DNA of 64,000 nt from Meghimatium bilineatum (Eukaryota > Mollusca > Gastropoda > Stylommatophora > Philomycidae): contig CM067311.1 in NCBI GenBank assembly GCA_034231615.1, positions 20,526,173 through 20,590,172 on the forward strand, in the 5' to 3' direction. Position 1 is the first letter of the stretch. Each line of letters starts with the position of its first letter. Below, piece after piece: positions 38,140-50,766 of this stretch. The notes under the pieces were generated by a model. The model was not told the DNA's origin. It searched no databases and worked only from the letters and a program-made list of their open reading frames with translations. Position numbers and translations under genes: made by a program.

Positions 38140-38894
38140 GCATTTGGTGTATTCAAGCTTAATACTTTAGAACTCGGTGTTTTCTTGCATATTACTCAGA
38201 AATTGGGTGCACTGCAGCTTACTACACCAGAATTTGTAGTCTGGACACACGCATTTGGTGTATTCCAGCTTACTACGTTAGAACTCGGTGTTTTCTGGCA
38301 TATTACTCACAAATTCATTGTACTGAAGCTTACAACACTAGAATTGAGTGTATTCTGGCATATTACACATGACTTCGTTGTTTTGCAGCTTAATACGTAA
38401 GAACACTGGCATATTGCACACAAATTAGGTCTCTCGCTGTTTAGTACGTCAAAACTCAGTGTTCTGTGGAATATTACTCACAAATTGGGTGTACTGCAGC
38501 TTACTACACCAGAATTTGTAGTCTGGACACACGCATTTGGTGTATTCCAGCTTACTACGTTAGAACTCGGTGTTTTCTGGCATATTACTCACAAATTGGG
38601 TGTACTGCAGCTTACTACACCAGAATTTGTAGTCTGGACACACGCATTTGGTGTATTCCAGCTTACTACGTTAGAACTCGGTGTTTTCTGGCATATTACT
38701 GACAAATTCATTGTACTGAAGCTTACTACACTAGAATTGATTGTATTCTGGCCTATTACACATGATTTCGTTGTTTTGCAGATTGATACGTAAGAACACT
38801 GGCGTATTACACACAAATTAGGTCTTGCTGTTTAGTATGTCAAAAGCCAGTGTTCTATGGCATATTACTCACAAATTGGGTGTACTGCAGCTTA
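36934..38894 (+). repeat. 1961-bp higher-order repeat, copy 1 of 2 (overlaps the 1609-bp block)
   Basis: The block is defined by a +1961 match to 38895-40855. Register anchors 37366, 37757, 38039, 38428 and 38821 give 391, 282, 389, 393 and then 506 bp, sum 1961. Its right edge coincides with a 4-bp insertion (gcagcttacttactac, 38888-38903), a scar not found in ordinary a units. One difference seen by eye is actggcatattgcac near 38405 (copy 2 actggcgtattgcac near 40366). Both copies share ctctcgctg in unit i in place of ctcttgctg. Confidence 0.92.
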
Positions 38895-38903
38895 CTTACT
38901 ACA
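38888..38903 (+). repeat. 4-bp insertion scar in unit a (first of three)
   Basis: Reads gcagcttacttactac where the norm is gcagcttactac, a duplication of 4 bases (ctta/ttac, ambiguous). The same scar is at about 40849-40864 and 43123-43138, at offsets of exactly 1961 and 2274, so one event was copied by the two larger duplications. It lies at the edge of both 1961-bp copies. It shifts the forward reading frame. Confidence 0.93.
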
Positions 38904-40855
38904 CCAGAATTTGTAGTCTGGACACACGCATTTGGTGTATTCCAGCTTACTACGTTAGAACTCGGTGTTTTCTGGCATATTACTCACAAATTGGGTGTAC
39001 TGCAGCTTACTACACCAGAATTTGTAGTCTGGACACACGCATTTGGTGTATTCCAGCTTAATACGTTAGAACTCGGTGTATTCTGGTATACTACTCACAA
39101 ATTGGGTGTACTGCAGCTTACTACACCAGAAATTGTAGTCTGAACACACGAATTTGGTGTATTCCAGCTTACTACGTTAGAACTCGGTGTATTCTGGCAT
39201 ATTACTCAGAAATTCATTGTACTGAAGCTTACTACACTAGAATTGATTGTATTCTGGCCTATTACACATGACTTCGTTGTTTTGCAGATTGATACGTAAG
39301 AACACTGGCGTATTACACACAAATTAGGTCTTGCTGTTTAGTATGTCAAAAGTCAGTGTTTTCTGGCATATTACTCACAAATTGGGTGTACTGCAGCTTG
39401 CTACACCAGAATTTGTAGTCTGGACACACGCATTTGGTGTATTCAAGCTTAATACGTTAGAATTCGGTGTTTTCTGGCATATTACTCACAAATTGGGTGT
39501 ACTGCAGCTTACTACACCAGAATTTGTAGTCTGGACACACGCAATTGGTGTATTCCAGCTTACTACGTTAGAACTCGGTGTTTTCTGGCATATTACTCAC
39601 AAATTCATTGTACTGAAGCTTACAACACTAGAATTGAGTGTATTCTGGCATATTACACATGACTTCGTTGTTTTGCAGCTTAATACGTAAGAACACTGGC
39701 GAATTGCTCACAAATTAGGTCTCTTGCTGTTTAGTACGTCAAAACTCAGTGTTCTGTGGAATATTACTCACAAATTGGGTGTACTGCAGCTTACTACACC
39801 AGAATTTGTAGTCTGGACACACGCATTTGGTGTATTCAAGCTTACTACGTTAGAACTCGGTGTTTTCTGGCATATTACTCACAAATTGGGTGTACTGCAG
39901 CTTACTACACTAGAATTGATTGTATTCTGGCCTATTACACATGACTTCGTTGTTTTGCAGATTGATACGTAAGAACACTGGCGTATTACACACAAATTAG
40001 GTCTTGCTGTTTAGTATGTCAAAAGTCAGTGTTCTATGGCATATTACTCACAAATTGGGTGTACTGCAGCTTACTACACCAGAATTTGTAGTCTGGACAC
40101 GCATTTGGTGTATTCAAGCTTAATACTTTAGAACTCGGTGTTTTCTTGCATATTACTCAGAAATTGGGTGCACTGCAGCTTACTACACCAGAATTTGTAG
40201 TCTGGACACACGCATTTGGTGTATTCCAGCTTACTACGTTAGAACTCGGTGTTTTCTGGCATATTACTCACAAATTCATTGTACTGAAGCTTACAACACT
40301 AGAATTGAGTGTATTCTGGCATATTACACATGACTTCGTTGTTTTGCAGCTTAATACGTAAGAACACTGGCGTATTGCACACAAATTAGGTCTCTCGCTG
40401 TTTAGTACGTCAAAACTCAGTGTTCTGTGGAATATTACTCACAAATTGGGTGTACTGCAGCTTACTACACCAGAATTTGTAGTCTGGACACACGCATTTG
40501 GTGTATTCCAGCTTACTACGTTAGAACTCGGTGTTTTCTGGCATATTACTCACAAATTGGGTGTACTGCAGCTTACTACACCAGAATTTGTAGTCTGGAC
40601 ACACGCATTTGGTGTATTCCAGCTTACTACGTTAGAACTCGGTGTTTTCTGGCATATTACTGACAAATTCATTGTACTGAAGCTTACTACACTAGAATTG
40701 ATTGTATTCTGGCCTATTACACATGATTTCGTTGTTTTGCAGATTGATACGTAAGAACACTGGCGTATTACACACAAATTAGGTCTTGCTGTTTAGTATG
40801 TCAAAAGCCAGTGTTCTATGGCATATTACTCACAAATTGGGTGTACTGCAGCTTA
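38895..40855 (+). repeat. 1961-bp higher-order repeat, copy 2 of 2
   Basis: Anchors at 39327, 39718, 40000, 40389 and 40782. It begins directly after the first cttacttactac scar and ends at the second (starting 40852). The EcoRI-creating variant ttagaattcgg recurs at about 39457. After 40855 the array continues with gtattcaagcttaatac, as in the 393-391-160 cassette series. Its last ~250 bp also form the start of the 2274-bp duplication. Confidence 0.92.
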
Positions 40856-42880
40856 CTTACTACACCAGAATTTGTAGTCTGGACACACGCATTTGGTGTA
40901 TTCAAGCTTAATACTTTAGAACTCGTTGTTTTCTGGCATATTACTCACAAATTGGGTGTACTGCAGCTTACTACACCATAATTTGTAGTCTGGACACACG
41001 CATTTGGTGTATTCCAGCTTACTACGTTAGAACTCGGTGTTTTTTGGCATATTACTGACAAATTCATTGTACTGAAGCTTACTACACTAGAATTGATTGT
41101 ATTCTGGCCTATTATATATGATTCTGTTGTATTGCAGCATAATACGTCAGAATACTGGCGTACTACACACAAATTAGGTCTTGCTGTTTAGTATGTCAAA
41201 ACTCAGTGTTTTCTGGCATATTACTCACAAATTGGGTGTACTGCAGCTTACTACACCAGAATTTGTAGTCTGGACACACGCATTAGGTGTATTCAAGCTT
41301 AATACGTAAGAACACTGGCGTATTGCACAAAAATTAGGTCTCTTGCTGTTTAGTACGTCAAAACAGTGTTCTGTGGAATATTACAAATTGGGTGTACTGC
41401 AGCTTACTACACCAGAATTTGTAGTCTGGACACACACATTTGGTGTATTCCAGCTTACTACGTTAGAACTCGGTGTTTTCTGGCATATTACTCACAAATT
41501 GGGTGTACTGCAGCTTACTACACAGAATTTGTAGTCTGGACACACGCATTTGGTGTATTCCAGCTTACTACGTTAGAACTCGGTGTTTTCTGGCATATTA
41601 CTCACAAATGCATTGTACTGAAGCTTACAACACTAGAATTGAGTGTATTCTGGCATATTACACATGACTTCGTTGTTTTGCAGCTTAATACGTAAGAACA
41701 CTGGCATAGTGCACACAAATTAGGTCTCTTGCTGTTTAGTACGTCAAAACTCAGTGTTCTGTGGTATATTACTCACAAATTTGGTGTACTGCAGCTTACT
41801 ACAGCAGAATTTGTAGTCTGGACACACGCATTTGGTGTATTCCAGCGTACTACGTTAGAAGTCGGTGTTTTCTGGCATATTACTCACAAATTCATTGTAC
41901 TGAAGCTTACTACACTAGAATTGATTGTATTCTGGCCTATTATACATGATTCTGTTGTATTGCAGCATAATACGTCAGAATACTGGCGTATTACACACAA
42001 ATTAGGTCTCTTGCTGTTTGGTACGTCAAAACTCAGTGTTCTGTGGAATATTACTCACAAATTAGGTGTACTGCAGCTTACTACACCAGAATTTGTAGTC
42101 TGGACACACGCATTTGGTGTATTCCAGCTTAATACGTTAGAACTCGGTGTATTCTGGCATACTACTCACAAATTGGGTGTACTGCAGCTTACTACACCAG
42201 AAATTGTAGTCTGGACACACGCATTTGGTGTATTCCAGCTTACTACGAAAGAACACTGGCGTATTGCACACAAATTAGGTCTCTTGCTGTTTAGTACGTC
42301 AAAACAGTGTTCTGTGGAATATTACAAATTGGGTGTACTGCAGCTTACTACACCAGAATTTGTAGTCTGGACACACACATTTGGTGTATTCCAGCTTACT
42401 ACGTTAGAACTCGGTGTTTTCTGGCATATTACTCACAAATTGGGTGTACTGCAGCTTACTACACTAGAAGTGATTGTATTCTGGCCTATTATACATGATT
42501 CTGTTGTATTGCAGCATAATAAGTCAGAATGCTGGCGTATTACACACAAATTAGGTCTTGCTGTTTATTATGTCAAAACTCAGTGTTTTTTGGCATATTA
42601 CTCACAAATTGGGTTTACTGCAGCGTACTACACCAGAATTTGTAGTCTGGACACACGCATTTGGTGTATTCCAGCTTACTACGTTAGAACTCGGTGTTTT
42701 CTGGCATATTACTCACAAATTGGGTGTACTGCAGCTTACTACACCAGAATTTGTAGTCTGGACACACGCATTTGGTGTATTCCAGCTTAATACGTTAGAA
42801 CTCGGTGTATTCTGGTATACTACTCACAAATTGGGTGTACTGCAGCTTACTACACCAGAAATTGTAGTCTGAATACACGA
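40607..42880 (+). repeat. 2274-bp higher-order repeat, copy 1 of 2
   Basis: From the anchor at 40782 the cassettes are 395, 160, 386, 282, 273, 276 and 502 bp, sum 2274. The 395-bp cassette is a 391-bp type enlarged by the cttacttactac scar. About seven substitutions separate it from copy 2, including caccataatttg at about 40975, aataagtcag at about 42518 and gcagcgtac at about 42622 in this copy. It is more diverged than the 5871-bp copies, so this duplication is probably older, unless conversion has been uneven. Confidence 0.92.
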
Positions 42881-45154
42881 ATTTGGTGTATTCCAGCTTA
42901 CTACGTTAGAACTCGGTGTTTTCTGGCATATTACTGACAAATTCATTGTACTGAAGCTTACTACACTAGCATTGATTGTATTCTGGCCTATTACACATGA
43001 TTTCGTTGTTTTGCAGATTGATACGTAAGAACACTGGCGTATTACACACAAATTAGGTCTTGCTGTTTAGTATGTCAAAAGCCAGTGTTCTATGGCATAT
43101 TACTCACAAATTGGGTGTACTGCAGCTTACTTACTACACCAGAATTTGTAGTCTGGACACACGCATTTGGTGTATTCAAGCTTAATACTTTAGAACTCGT
43201 TGTTTTCTGGCATATTACTCACAAATTGGGTGTACTGCAGCTTACTACACCAGAATTTGTAGTCTGGACACACGCATTTGGTGTATTCCAGCTTACTACG
43301 TTAGAACTCGGTGTTTTTTGTCATATTACTGACAAATTCATTGTACTGAAGCTTACTACACTAGAATTGATTGTATTCTGGCCTATTATATATGATTCTG
43401 TTGTATTGCAGCATAATACGTCAGAATACTGGCGTACTACACACAAATTAGGTCTTGCTGTTTAGTATGTCAAAACTCAGTGTTTTCTGGCATATTACTC
43501 ACAAATTGGGTGTACTGCAGCTTACTACACCAGAATTTGTAGTCTGGACACACGCATTAGGTGTATTCAAGCTTAATACGTAAGAACACTGGCGTATTGC
43601 ACAAAAATTAGGTCTCTTGCTGTTTAGTACGTCAAAACAGTGTTCTGTGGAATATTACAAATTGGGTGTACTGCAGCTTACTACACCAGAATTTGTAGTC
43701 TGGACACACACATTTGGTGTATTCCAGCTTACTACGTTAGAACTCGGTGTTTTCTGGCATATTACTCACAAATTGGGTGTACTGCAGCTTACTACACAGA
43801 ATTTGTAGTCTGGACACACGCATTTGGTGTATTCCAGCTTACTACGTTAGAACTCGGTGTTTTCTGGCATATTACTCACAAATGCATTGTACTGAAGCTT
43901 ACAACACTAGAATTGAGTGTATTCTGGCATATTACACATGACTTCGTTGTTTTGCAGCTTAATACGTAAGAACACTGGCATAGTGCACACAAATTAGGTC
44001 TCTTGCTGTTTAGTACGTCAAAACTCAGTGTTCTGTGGTATATTACTCACAAATTTGGTGTACTGCAGCTTACTACAGCAGAATTTGTAGTCTGGACACA
44101 CGCATTTGGTGTATTCCAGCGTACTACGTTAGAAGTCGGTGTTTTCTGGCATATTACTCACAAATTCATTGTACTGAAGCTTACTACACTAGAATTGATT
44201 GTATTCTGGCCTATTATACATGATTCTGTTGTATTGCAGCATAATACGTCAGAATACTGGCGTATTACACACAAATTAGGTCTCTTGCTGTTTCGTACGT
44301 CAAAACTCAGTGTTCTGTGGAATATTACTCACAAATTAGGTGTACTGCAGCTTACTACACCAGAATTTGTAGTCTGGACACACGCATTTGGTGTATTCCA
44401 GCTTAATACGTTAGAACTCGGTGTATTCTGGCATACTACTCACAAATTGGGTGTACTGCAGCTTACTACACCAGAAATTGTAGTCTGGACACACGCATTT
44501 GGTGTATTCCAGCTTACTACGAAAGAACACTGGCGTATTGCACACAAATTAGGTCTCTTGCTGTTTAGTACGTCAAAACAGTGTTCTGTGGAATATTACA
44601 AATTGGGTGTACTGCAGCTTACTACACCAGAATTTGTAGTCTGGACACACACATTTGGTGTATTCCAGCTTACTACGTTAGAACTCGGTGTTTTCTGGCA
44701 TATTACTCACAAATTGGGTGTACTGCAGCTTACTACACTAGAAGTGATTGTATTCTGGCCTATTATACATGATTCTGTTGTATTGCAGCATAATACGTCA
44801 GAATGCTGGCGTATTACACACAAATTAGGTCTTGCTGTTTATTATGTCAAAACTCAGTGTTTTTTGGCATATTACTCACAAATTGGGTTTACTGCAGCTT
44901 ACTACACCAGAATTTGTAGTCTGGACACACGCATTTGGTGTATTCCAGCTTACTACGTTAGAACTCGGTGTTTTCTGGCATATTACTCACAAATTGGGTG
45001 TACTGCAGCTTACTACACCAGAATTTGTAGTCTGGACACACGCATTTGGTGTATTCCAGCTTAATACGTTAGAACTCGGTGTATTCTGGTATACTACTCA
45101 CAAATTGGGTGTACTGCAGCTTACTACACCAGAAATTGTAGTCTGAACACACGA
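42881..45154 (+). repeat. 2274-bp higher-order repeat, copy 2 of 2
   Basis: Anchors at 43056, 43451, 43611, 43997, 44279, 44552 and 44828. The third copy of the 4-bp scar is at 43126-43137, exactly 2274 after the second. Private variants: ctagcattg at about 42966, gttttttgtcat at about 43312 and tttcgtacgtc at about 44291. The junction is in a b unit (gtctgaatacacgaattt, 42868-42884). Bases from about 43822 onward resemble 60808 onward at an offset of 16986. Confidence 0.92.
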
Positions 45155-45944
45155 ATTTGGTGTATTCCAGCTTACTACGTTAGAACTCGGTGTATTCTGG
45201 CATATTACTCAGAAATTCATTGTACTGAAGCTTACAACACTAGAATTGAGTGTATTCTGGCCTATTACACATGACATCATTGTTTTGCAGCTTGAAACGT
45301 AAGAAAACTGGCGTACTGCACACAAATTAGGTCTCTTGCTGTTTGGTACGTCAAAACTCAGTGTTCTGTGGAATATTACTCACAAATTAGGTGTACTGCA
45401 GCTTACTACACCAGAATTTGTAGTCTGGACACACGCATTTGGTGTATTCCAGCTTACTACGTTAGAACTCAGTGTTTTCTGACATATTACTCACAAATTC
45501 ATTGTACTGAAGCTTACAACACTAGAGTTGAGTGTATTCTGGCCTATTATACATGATTCTGTTGTATTGCAGCATAATTCGTCAGAATACTGGCGTATTA
45601 CACACAAATTAGGTCTTGCTGTTTAGTATGTCAAAACTCAGTGTTTTCTGGCATATTACTCACGAATTTGGTTTACTGCAGCTTACTACACCAGAATTTG
45701 TATTCTGGACACACGCATTTGGTGTATTCCAGCTTACTACGTTAGAACTCGGAGTTTTCTGGCATATTACTCACAAATACATTGTAATGAAGCTTACTAC
45801 ACTAGAATTGAGTGTATTCTGGCCTATTACACAGTCCTTGTTGTGCAGCTTAATACGTAAGAACTGGCGTATTGCACACAAATTAGGTCTCTTGCTGTTT
45901 AGTACGTCAAAACTCAGTGTTCTGTGGAATATTACTCACAAATT
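45155..45944 (+). repeat. Cassettes between the 2274-bp and 967-bp blocks
   Basis: Anchors at 45330, 45612 and 45886 give 282- and 274-bp cassettes. The order 502, 282, 274, 295, 280 is repeated at 61814-63447 (offset 16986), so this stretch is part of a ~2.6-kb segment present twice, about 17 kb apart. The 274-bp cassette combines the short i with the 6-bp f/g loss. It carries the variant tttgtattctgg (about 45697) in b, also seen at about 62684. Confidence 0.88.
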
Positions 45945-46911
45945 GGGTGTACTGCAGCTTACTACACCAGAATTTGTAGTCTGGACACACGCATTTGGTG
46001 TATTCCAGCTTACTACGTTAGAAGTCGGTGTTTTCTGGCATATTACTCACAAATTAATTGTACTGAAGAATTGTACACTAGAATTCTACACTAGAATTGA
46101 TTGTATTCTGGCCTATTATATATGATTCTGTTGTATTGCAGCATAATACGTCAGAATACTGGCGTACTACACACAAATTAGGTCTTGCTGTTTAGTATGT
46201 CAAAACTCAGTGTTTTCTGGCATATTACTCACAAATTGGGTGTACTGCAGCTTACTACACCAGAATTTGTAGTCTGGACACACGCATTTGGTGTATTCCA
46301 GCTTACTACGTTAGAACTCGGTGTTTTCTGGCATATTACTGACAAATTCATTGTACTGAAGCTTACTACACTAGAATTGATTGTATTCTGGCCTATTACA
46401 CATGACTTCGTTGTTTTGCAGATTGATACGTAAGAACACTGGCGTATTACACACAAATTAGGTCTTGCTGTTTAGTATGTCAAAAGTCAGTGTTTTCTGG
46501 CATATTACTCACAAATTGGGTGTACTGCAGCTTACTACACCAGAATTTGTAGTCTGGACACACGCATTTGGTGTATTCAAGCTTAATACGTTAGAACTCG
46601 GTGTTTTCTGGCATATTACTCACAAATTGGGTGTACTGCAGCTTACTACACCAGAATTTGTAGTCTGGACACACGCAATTGGTGTATTCCAGCTTACTAC
46701 GTTATAACTCGGTGTTTTCTGGCATATTACTCACAAATTCATTGTACTGAAGCTTACAACACTAGAATTGAGTGTATTCTGGCATATTACACATGACTTC
46801 GTTGTTTTGCAGCTTAATACGTAAGAACACTGGCGAATTGCTCACAAATTAGGTCTCTTGCTGTTTAGTACGTCAAAACTCAGTGTTCTGTGGAATATTA
46901 CTCACAAATTT
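45945..46911 (+). repeat. 967-bp higher-order repeat, copy 1 of 2
   Basis: Anchors 46181, 46461 and 46852 give cassettes of 280, 391 and then 296 bp, sum 967. The copy ends in a one-base scar, acaaatttggg where the norm is acaaattggg (46909-46911). The a and b units either side are otherwise canonical. The block contains a 13-bp duplication (46074-46099) and a stop-bearing c variant (acgttataactcgg, about 46700). Confidence 0.9.
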
Positions 46912-46914
46912 GGG
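46901..46914 (+). repeat. 1-bp insertion at the junction of the 967-bp duplication
   Basis: Reads ctcacaaatttggg, one T more than the canonical ctcacaaattggg at the j/a border. It is the only copy of this j/a variant I saw, and it sits exactly where the second 967-bp copy begins. An alternative is that the T came from a ctcacaaatttggtg variant (as at 1869) during the exchange. Confidence 0.85.
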
Positions 46915-47878
46915 TGTACTGCAGCTTACTACACCAGAATTTGTAGTCTGGACACACGCATTTGGTGTATTCCAGCTTACTACGTTAGAAGTCGGTGTTT
47001 TCTGGCATATTACTCACAAATTAATTGTACTGAAGAATTGTACACTAGAATTCTACACTAGAATTGATTGTATTCTGGCCTATTATATATGATTCTGTTG
47101 TATTGCAGCATAATACGTCAGAATACTGGCGTACTACACACAAATTAGGTCTTGCTGTTTAGTATGTCAAAACTCAGTGTTTTCTGGCATATTACTCACA
47201 AATTGGGTGTACTGCAGCTTACTACACCAGAATTTGTAGTCTGGACACACGCATTTGGTGTATTCCAGCTTACTACGTTAGAACTCGGTGTTTTCTGGCA
47301 TATTACTGACAAATTCATTGTACTGAAGCTTACTACACTAGAATTGATTGTATTCTGGCCTATTACACATGACTTCGTTGTTTTGCAGATTGATACGTAA
47401 GAACACTGGCGTATTACACACAAATTAGGTCTTGCTGTTTAGTATGTCAAAAGTCAGTGTTTTCTGGCATATTACTCACAAATTGGGTGTACTGCAGCTT
47501 ACTACACCAGAATTTGTAGTCTGGACACACGCATTTGGTGTATTCAAGCTTAATACGTTAGAACTCGGTGTTTTCTGGCATATTACTCACAAATTGGGTG
47601 TACTGCAGCTTACTACACCAGAATTTGTAGTCTGGACACACGCAATTGGTGTATTCCAGCTTACTACGTTATAACTCGGTGTTTTCTGGCATATTACTCA
47701 CAAATTCATTGTACTGAAGCTTACAACACTAGAATTGAGTGTATTCTGGCATATTACACATGACTTCGTTGTTTTGCAGCTTAATACGTAAGAACACTGG
47801 CGAATTGCTCACAAATTAGGTCTCTTGCTGTTTAGTACGTCAAAACTCAGTGTTCTGTGGAATATTACTCACAAATTG
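46912..47878 (+). repeat. 967-bp higher-order repeat, copy 2 of 2
   Basis: Anchors at 47148, 47428 and 47819. I saw no substitutions against copy 1 apart from the junction T. It repeats the 13-bp duplication (47041-47066) and acgttataactcgg (about 47667). The near identity makes this one of the youngest duplications in the window. The next block overlaps its end. Confidence 0.9.
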
Positions 47879-50766
47879 GGTGTACTGCAGCTTACTACAC
47901 CAGAATTTGTAGTCTGGACACACGCATTTGGTGTATTCAAGCTTACTACGTTAGAACTCGGTGTTTTCTGGCATATTACTCACAAATTGGGTGTACTGCA
48001 GCTTACTACACTAGAATTGATTGTATTCTGGCCTATTACACATGACTTCGTTGTTTTGCAGATTGATACGTAAGAACACTGGCGTATTACACACAAATTA
48101 GGTCTTGCTGTTTAGTATGTCAAAAGTCAGTGTTCTATGGCATATTACTCACAAATTGGGTGTACTGCAGCTTACTACACCAGAATTTGTAGTCTGGACA
48201 CGCATTTGGTGTATTCAAGCTTAATACTTTAGAACTCGGTGTTTTCTTGCATATTACTCAGAAATTGGGTGCACTGCAGCTTACTACACCAGAATTTGTA
48301 GTCTGGACACACGCATTTGGTGTATTCCAGCTTACTACGTTAGAACTCGGTGTTTTCTGGCATATTACTCACAAATTCATTGTACTGAAGCTTACAACAC
48401 TAGAATTGAGTGTATTCTGGCATATTACACATGACTTCGTTGTTTTGCAGCTTAATACGTAAGAACACTGGCGAATTGCTCACAAATTAGGTCTCTTGCT
48501 GTTTAGTACGTCAAAACTCAGTGTTCTGTGGAATATTACTCACAAATTGGGTGTACTGCAGCTTACTACACCAGAATTTGTAGTCTGGACACACGCATTT
48601 GGTGTATTCAAGCTTACTACGTTAGAACTCGGTGTTTTCTGGCATATTACTCACAAATTGGGTGTACTGCAGCTTACTACACCAGAATTTGTAGTCTGGA
48701 CACACGCATTTGGTGTATTCCAGCTTACTACGTTAGAACTCGGTGTTTTCTGGCATATTACTGACAAATTCATTGTACTGAAGCTTACTACACTAGAATT
48801 GATTGTATTCTGGCCTATTACACATGATTTCTTTGTTTTGCAGATTGATACGTAAGAACACTGGCGTATTACACACAAATTAGGTCTTGCTGTTTAGTAT
48901 GTCAAAAGCCAGTGTTCTATGGCATATTACTCACAAATTGGGTGTACTGCAGCTTACTACACCAGAATTTGTAGTCTGGACACACGCATTTGGTGTATTC
49001 AAGCTTAATACTTTAGAACTCGTTGTTTTCTGGCATATTACTCACAAATTGGGTGTACTGCAGCTTACTACACCAGAATTTGTAGTCTGGACACACGCAT
49101 TTGGTGTATTCCAGCTTACTACGTTAGAACTCGGTGTTTTTTGGCATATTACTGACAAATTCATTGTACTGAAGCTTACTACACTAGAATTGATTGTATT
49201 CTGGCCTATTATATATGATTCTGTTGTATTGCAGCATAATACGTCAGAATACTGGCGTACTACACACAAATTAGGTCTTGCTGTTTAGTATGTCAAAACT
49301 CAGTGTTTTCTGGCATATTACTCACAAATTGGGTGTACTGCAGCTTACTACACCAGAATTTGTAGTCTGGACACACGCATTAGGTGTATTCAAGCTTAAT
49401 ACGTAAGAACACTGGCGTATTGCACACAAATTAGGTCTCTTGCTGTTTAGTACGTCAAAACAGTGTTCTGTGGAATATTACAAATTGGGTGTACTGCAGC
49501 TTACTACACCAGAATTTGTAGTCTGGACACACACATTTGGTGTATTCCAGCTTACTACGTTAGAACTCGGTGTTTTCTGGCATATTACTCACAAATTGGG
49601 TGTACTGCAGCTTACTACACAGAATTTGTAGTCTGGACACACGCATTTGGTGTATTCCAACTTACTACGTTAGAACTCGGTGTTTTCTGGCATATTACTC
49701 ACAAATGCATTGTACTGAAGCTTACAACACTAGAATTGAGTGTAATCTGGCATATTACACATGACTTCGTTGTTTTGCAGCTTAATACGTAAGAACACTG
49801 GCATAGTGCACACAAATTAGGTCTCTTGCTGTTTAGTACGTCAAAACTCAGTGTTCTGTGGTATATTACTCACAAATTCGTGTACTGCAGCTTACTACAG
49901 CAGAATTTGTAGTCTGGACACACGCATTTGGTGTATTCCAGCGTACTACGTTAGAAGTCGGTGTTTTCTGGCATATTACTCACAAATTCATTGTACTGAA
50001 GCTTACTACACTAGAATTGATTGTATTCTGGCCTATTATACATGATTCTGTTGTATTGCAGCATAATACGTCAGAATACTGGCGTATTACACACAAATTA
50101 GGTCTCTTGCTGTTTGGTACGTCAAAACTCAGTGTTCTGTGGAATATTACTCACACATTAGGTGTACTGCAGCTTACTACACCAGAATTTATAGTCTGGA
50201 CACACACATTTGGTGTATTCCAGCTTACTACGTTAGAACTCGGTGTTTTCTGGCATATTACTCACAAATTGGGTGTACTGCAGCTTACTACACTAGAAGT
50301 GATTGTATTCTGGCCTATTATACATGATTCTGTTGTATTGCAGCATAATACGTCAGAATGCTGGCGTATTACACACAAATTAGGTCTTGCTGTTTATTAT
50401 GTCAAAACTCAGTGTTTTTTGGCATATTACTCACAAATTGGGTTTACTGCAGCTTACTACACCAGAATTTGTAGTCTGGACACACGCATTTGGTGTATTC
50501 CAGCTTACTACGTTAGAACTCGGTGTTTTCTGGCATATTACTCACAAATTGGGTGTACTGCAGCTTACTACACCAGAATTTGTAGTCTGGACACACGCAT
50601 TTGGTGTATTCCAGCTTAATACGTTAGAACTCGGTGTATTCTGGTATACTACTCACAAATTGGGTGTACTGCAGCTTACTACACCAGAAATTGTAGTCTG
50701 AACACACGAATTTGGTGTATTCCAGCTTACTACGTTAGAACTCGGTGTATTCTGGCATATTACTCA
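47310..50766 (+). repeat. 3457-bp higher-order repeat, copy 1
   Basis: Anchors 47428, 47819, 48101, 48490, 48883, 49274, 49434 and 49820 reappear at +3457 (50885, 51276, 51558, 51947, 52340, 52731, 52891, 53277). Cassettes are 391, 282, 389, 393, 391, 160, 386, 281, 282 and 502 bp. Substitutions between the copies are numerous for such a short span, for example catgatttctttg at about 48824, taatactttag at about 49005 and acacattaggtg at about 50153 here. The pair is therefore older than the 5871- and 967-bp pairs. Edges are approximate. Confidence 0.85.
49870..49890 (+). repeat. Unique 1-bp deletion at the j/a border
   Basis: Reads cacaaattcgtgtactg where sister cassettes have cacaaatttggtgtactg, giving a 281-bp cassette at 49820-50100. 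The change is one lost base plus one substitution. It is absent from the partner position in the second 3457-bp copy (about 53330), so it arose after that duplication or was corrected there. Confidence 0.85.
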
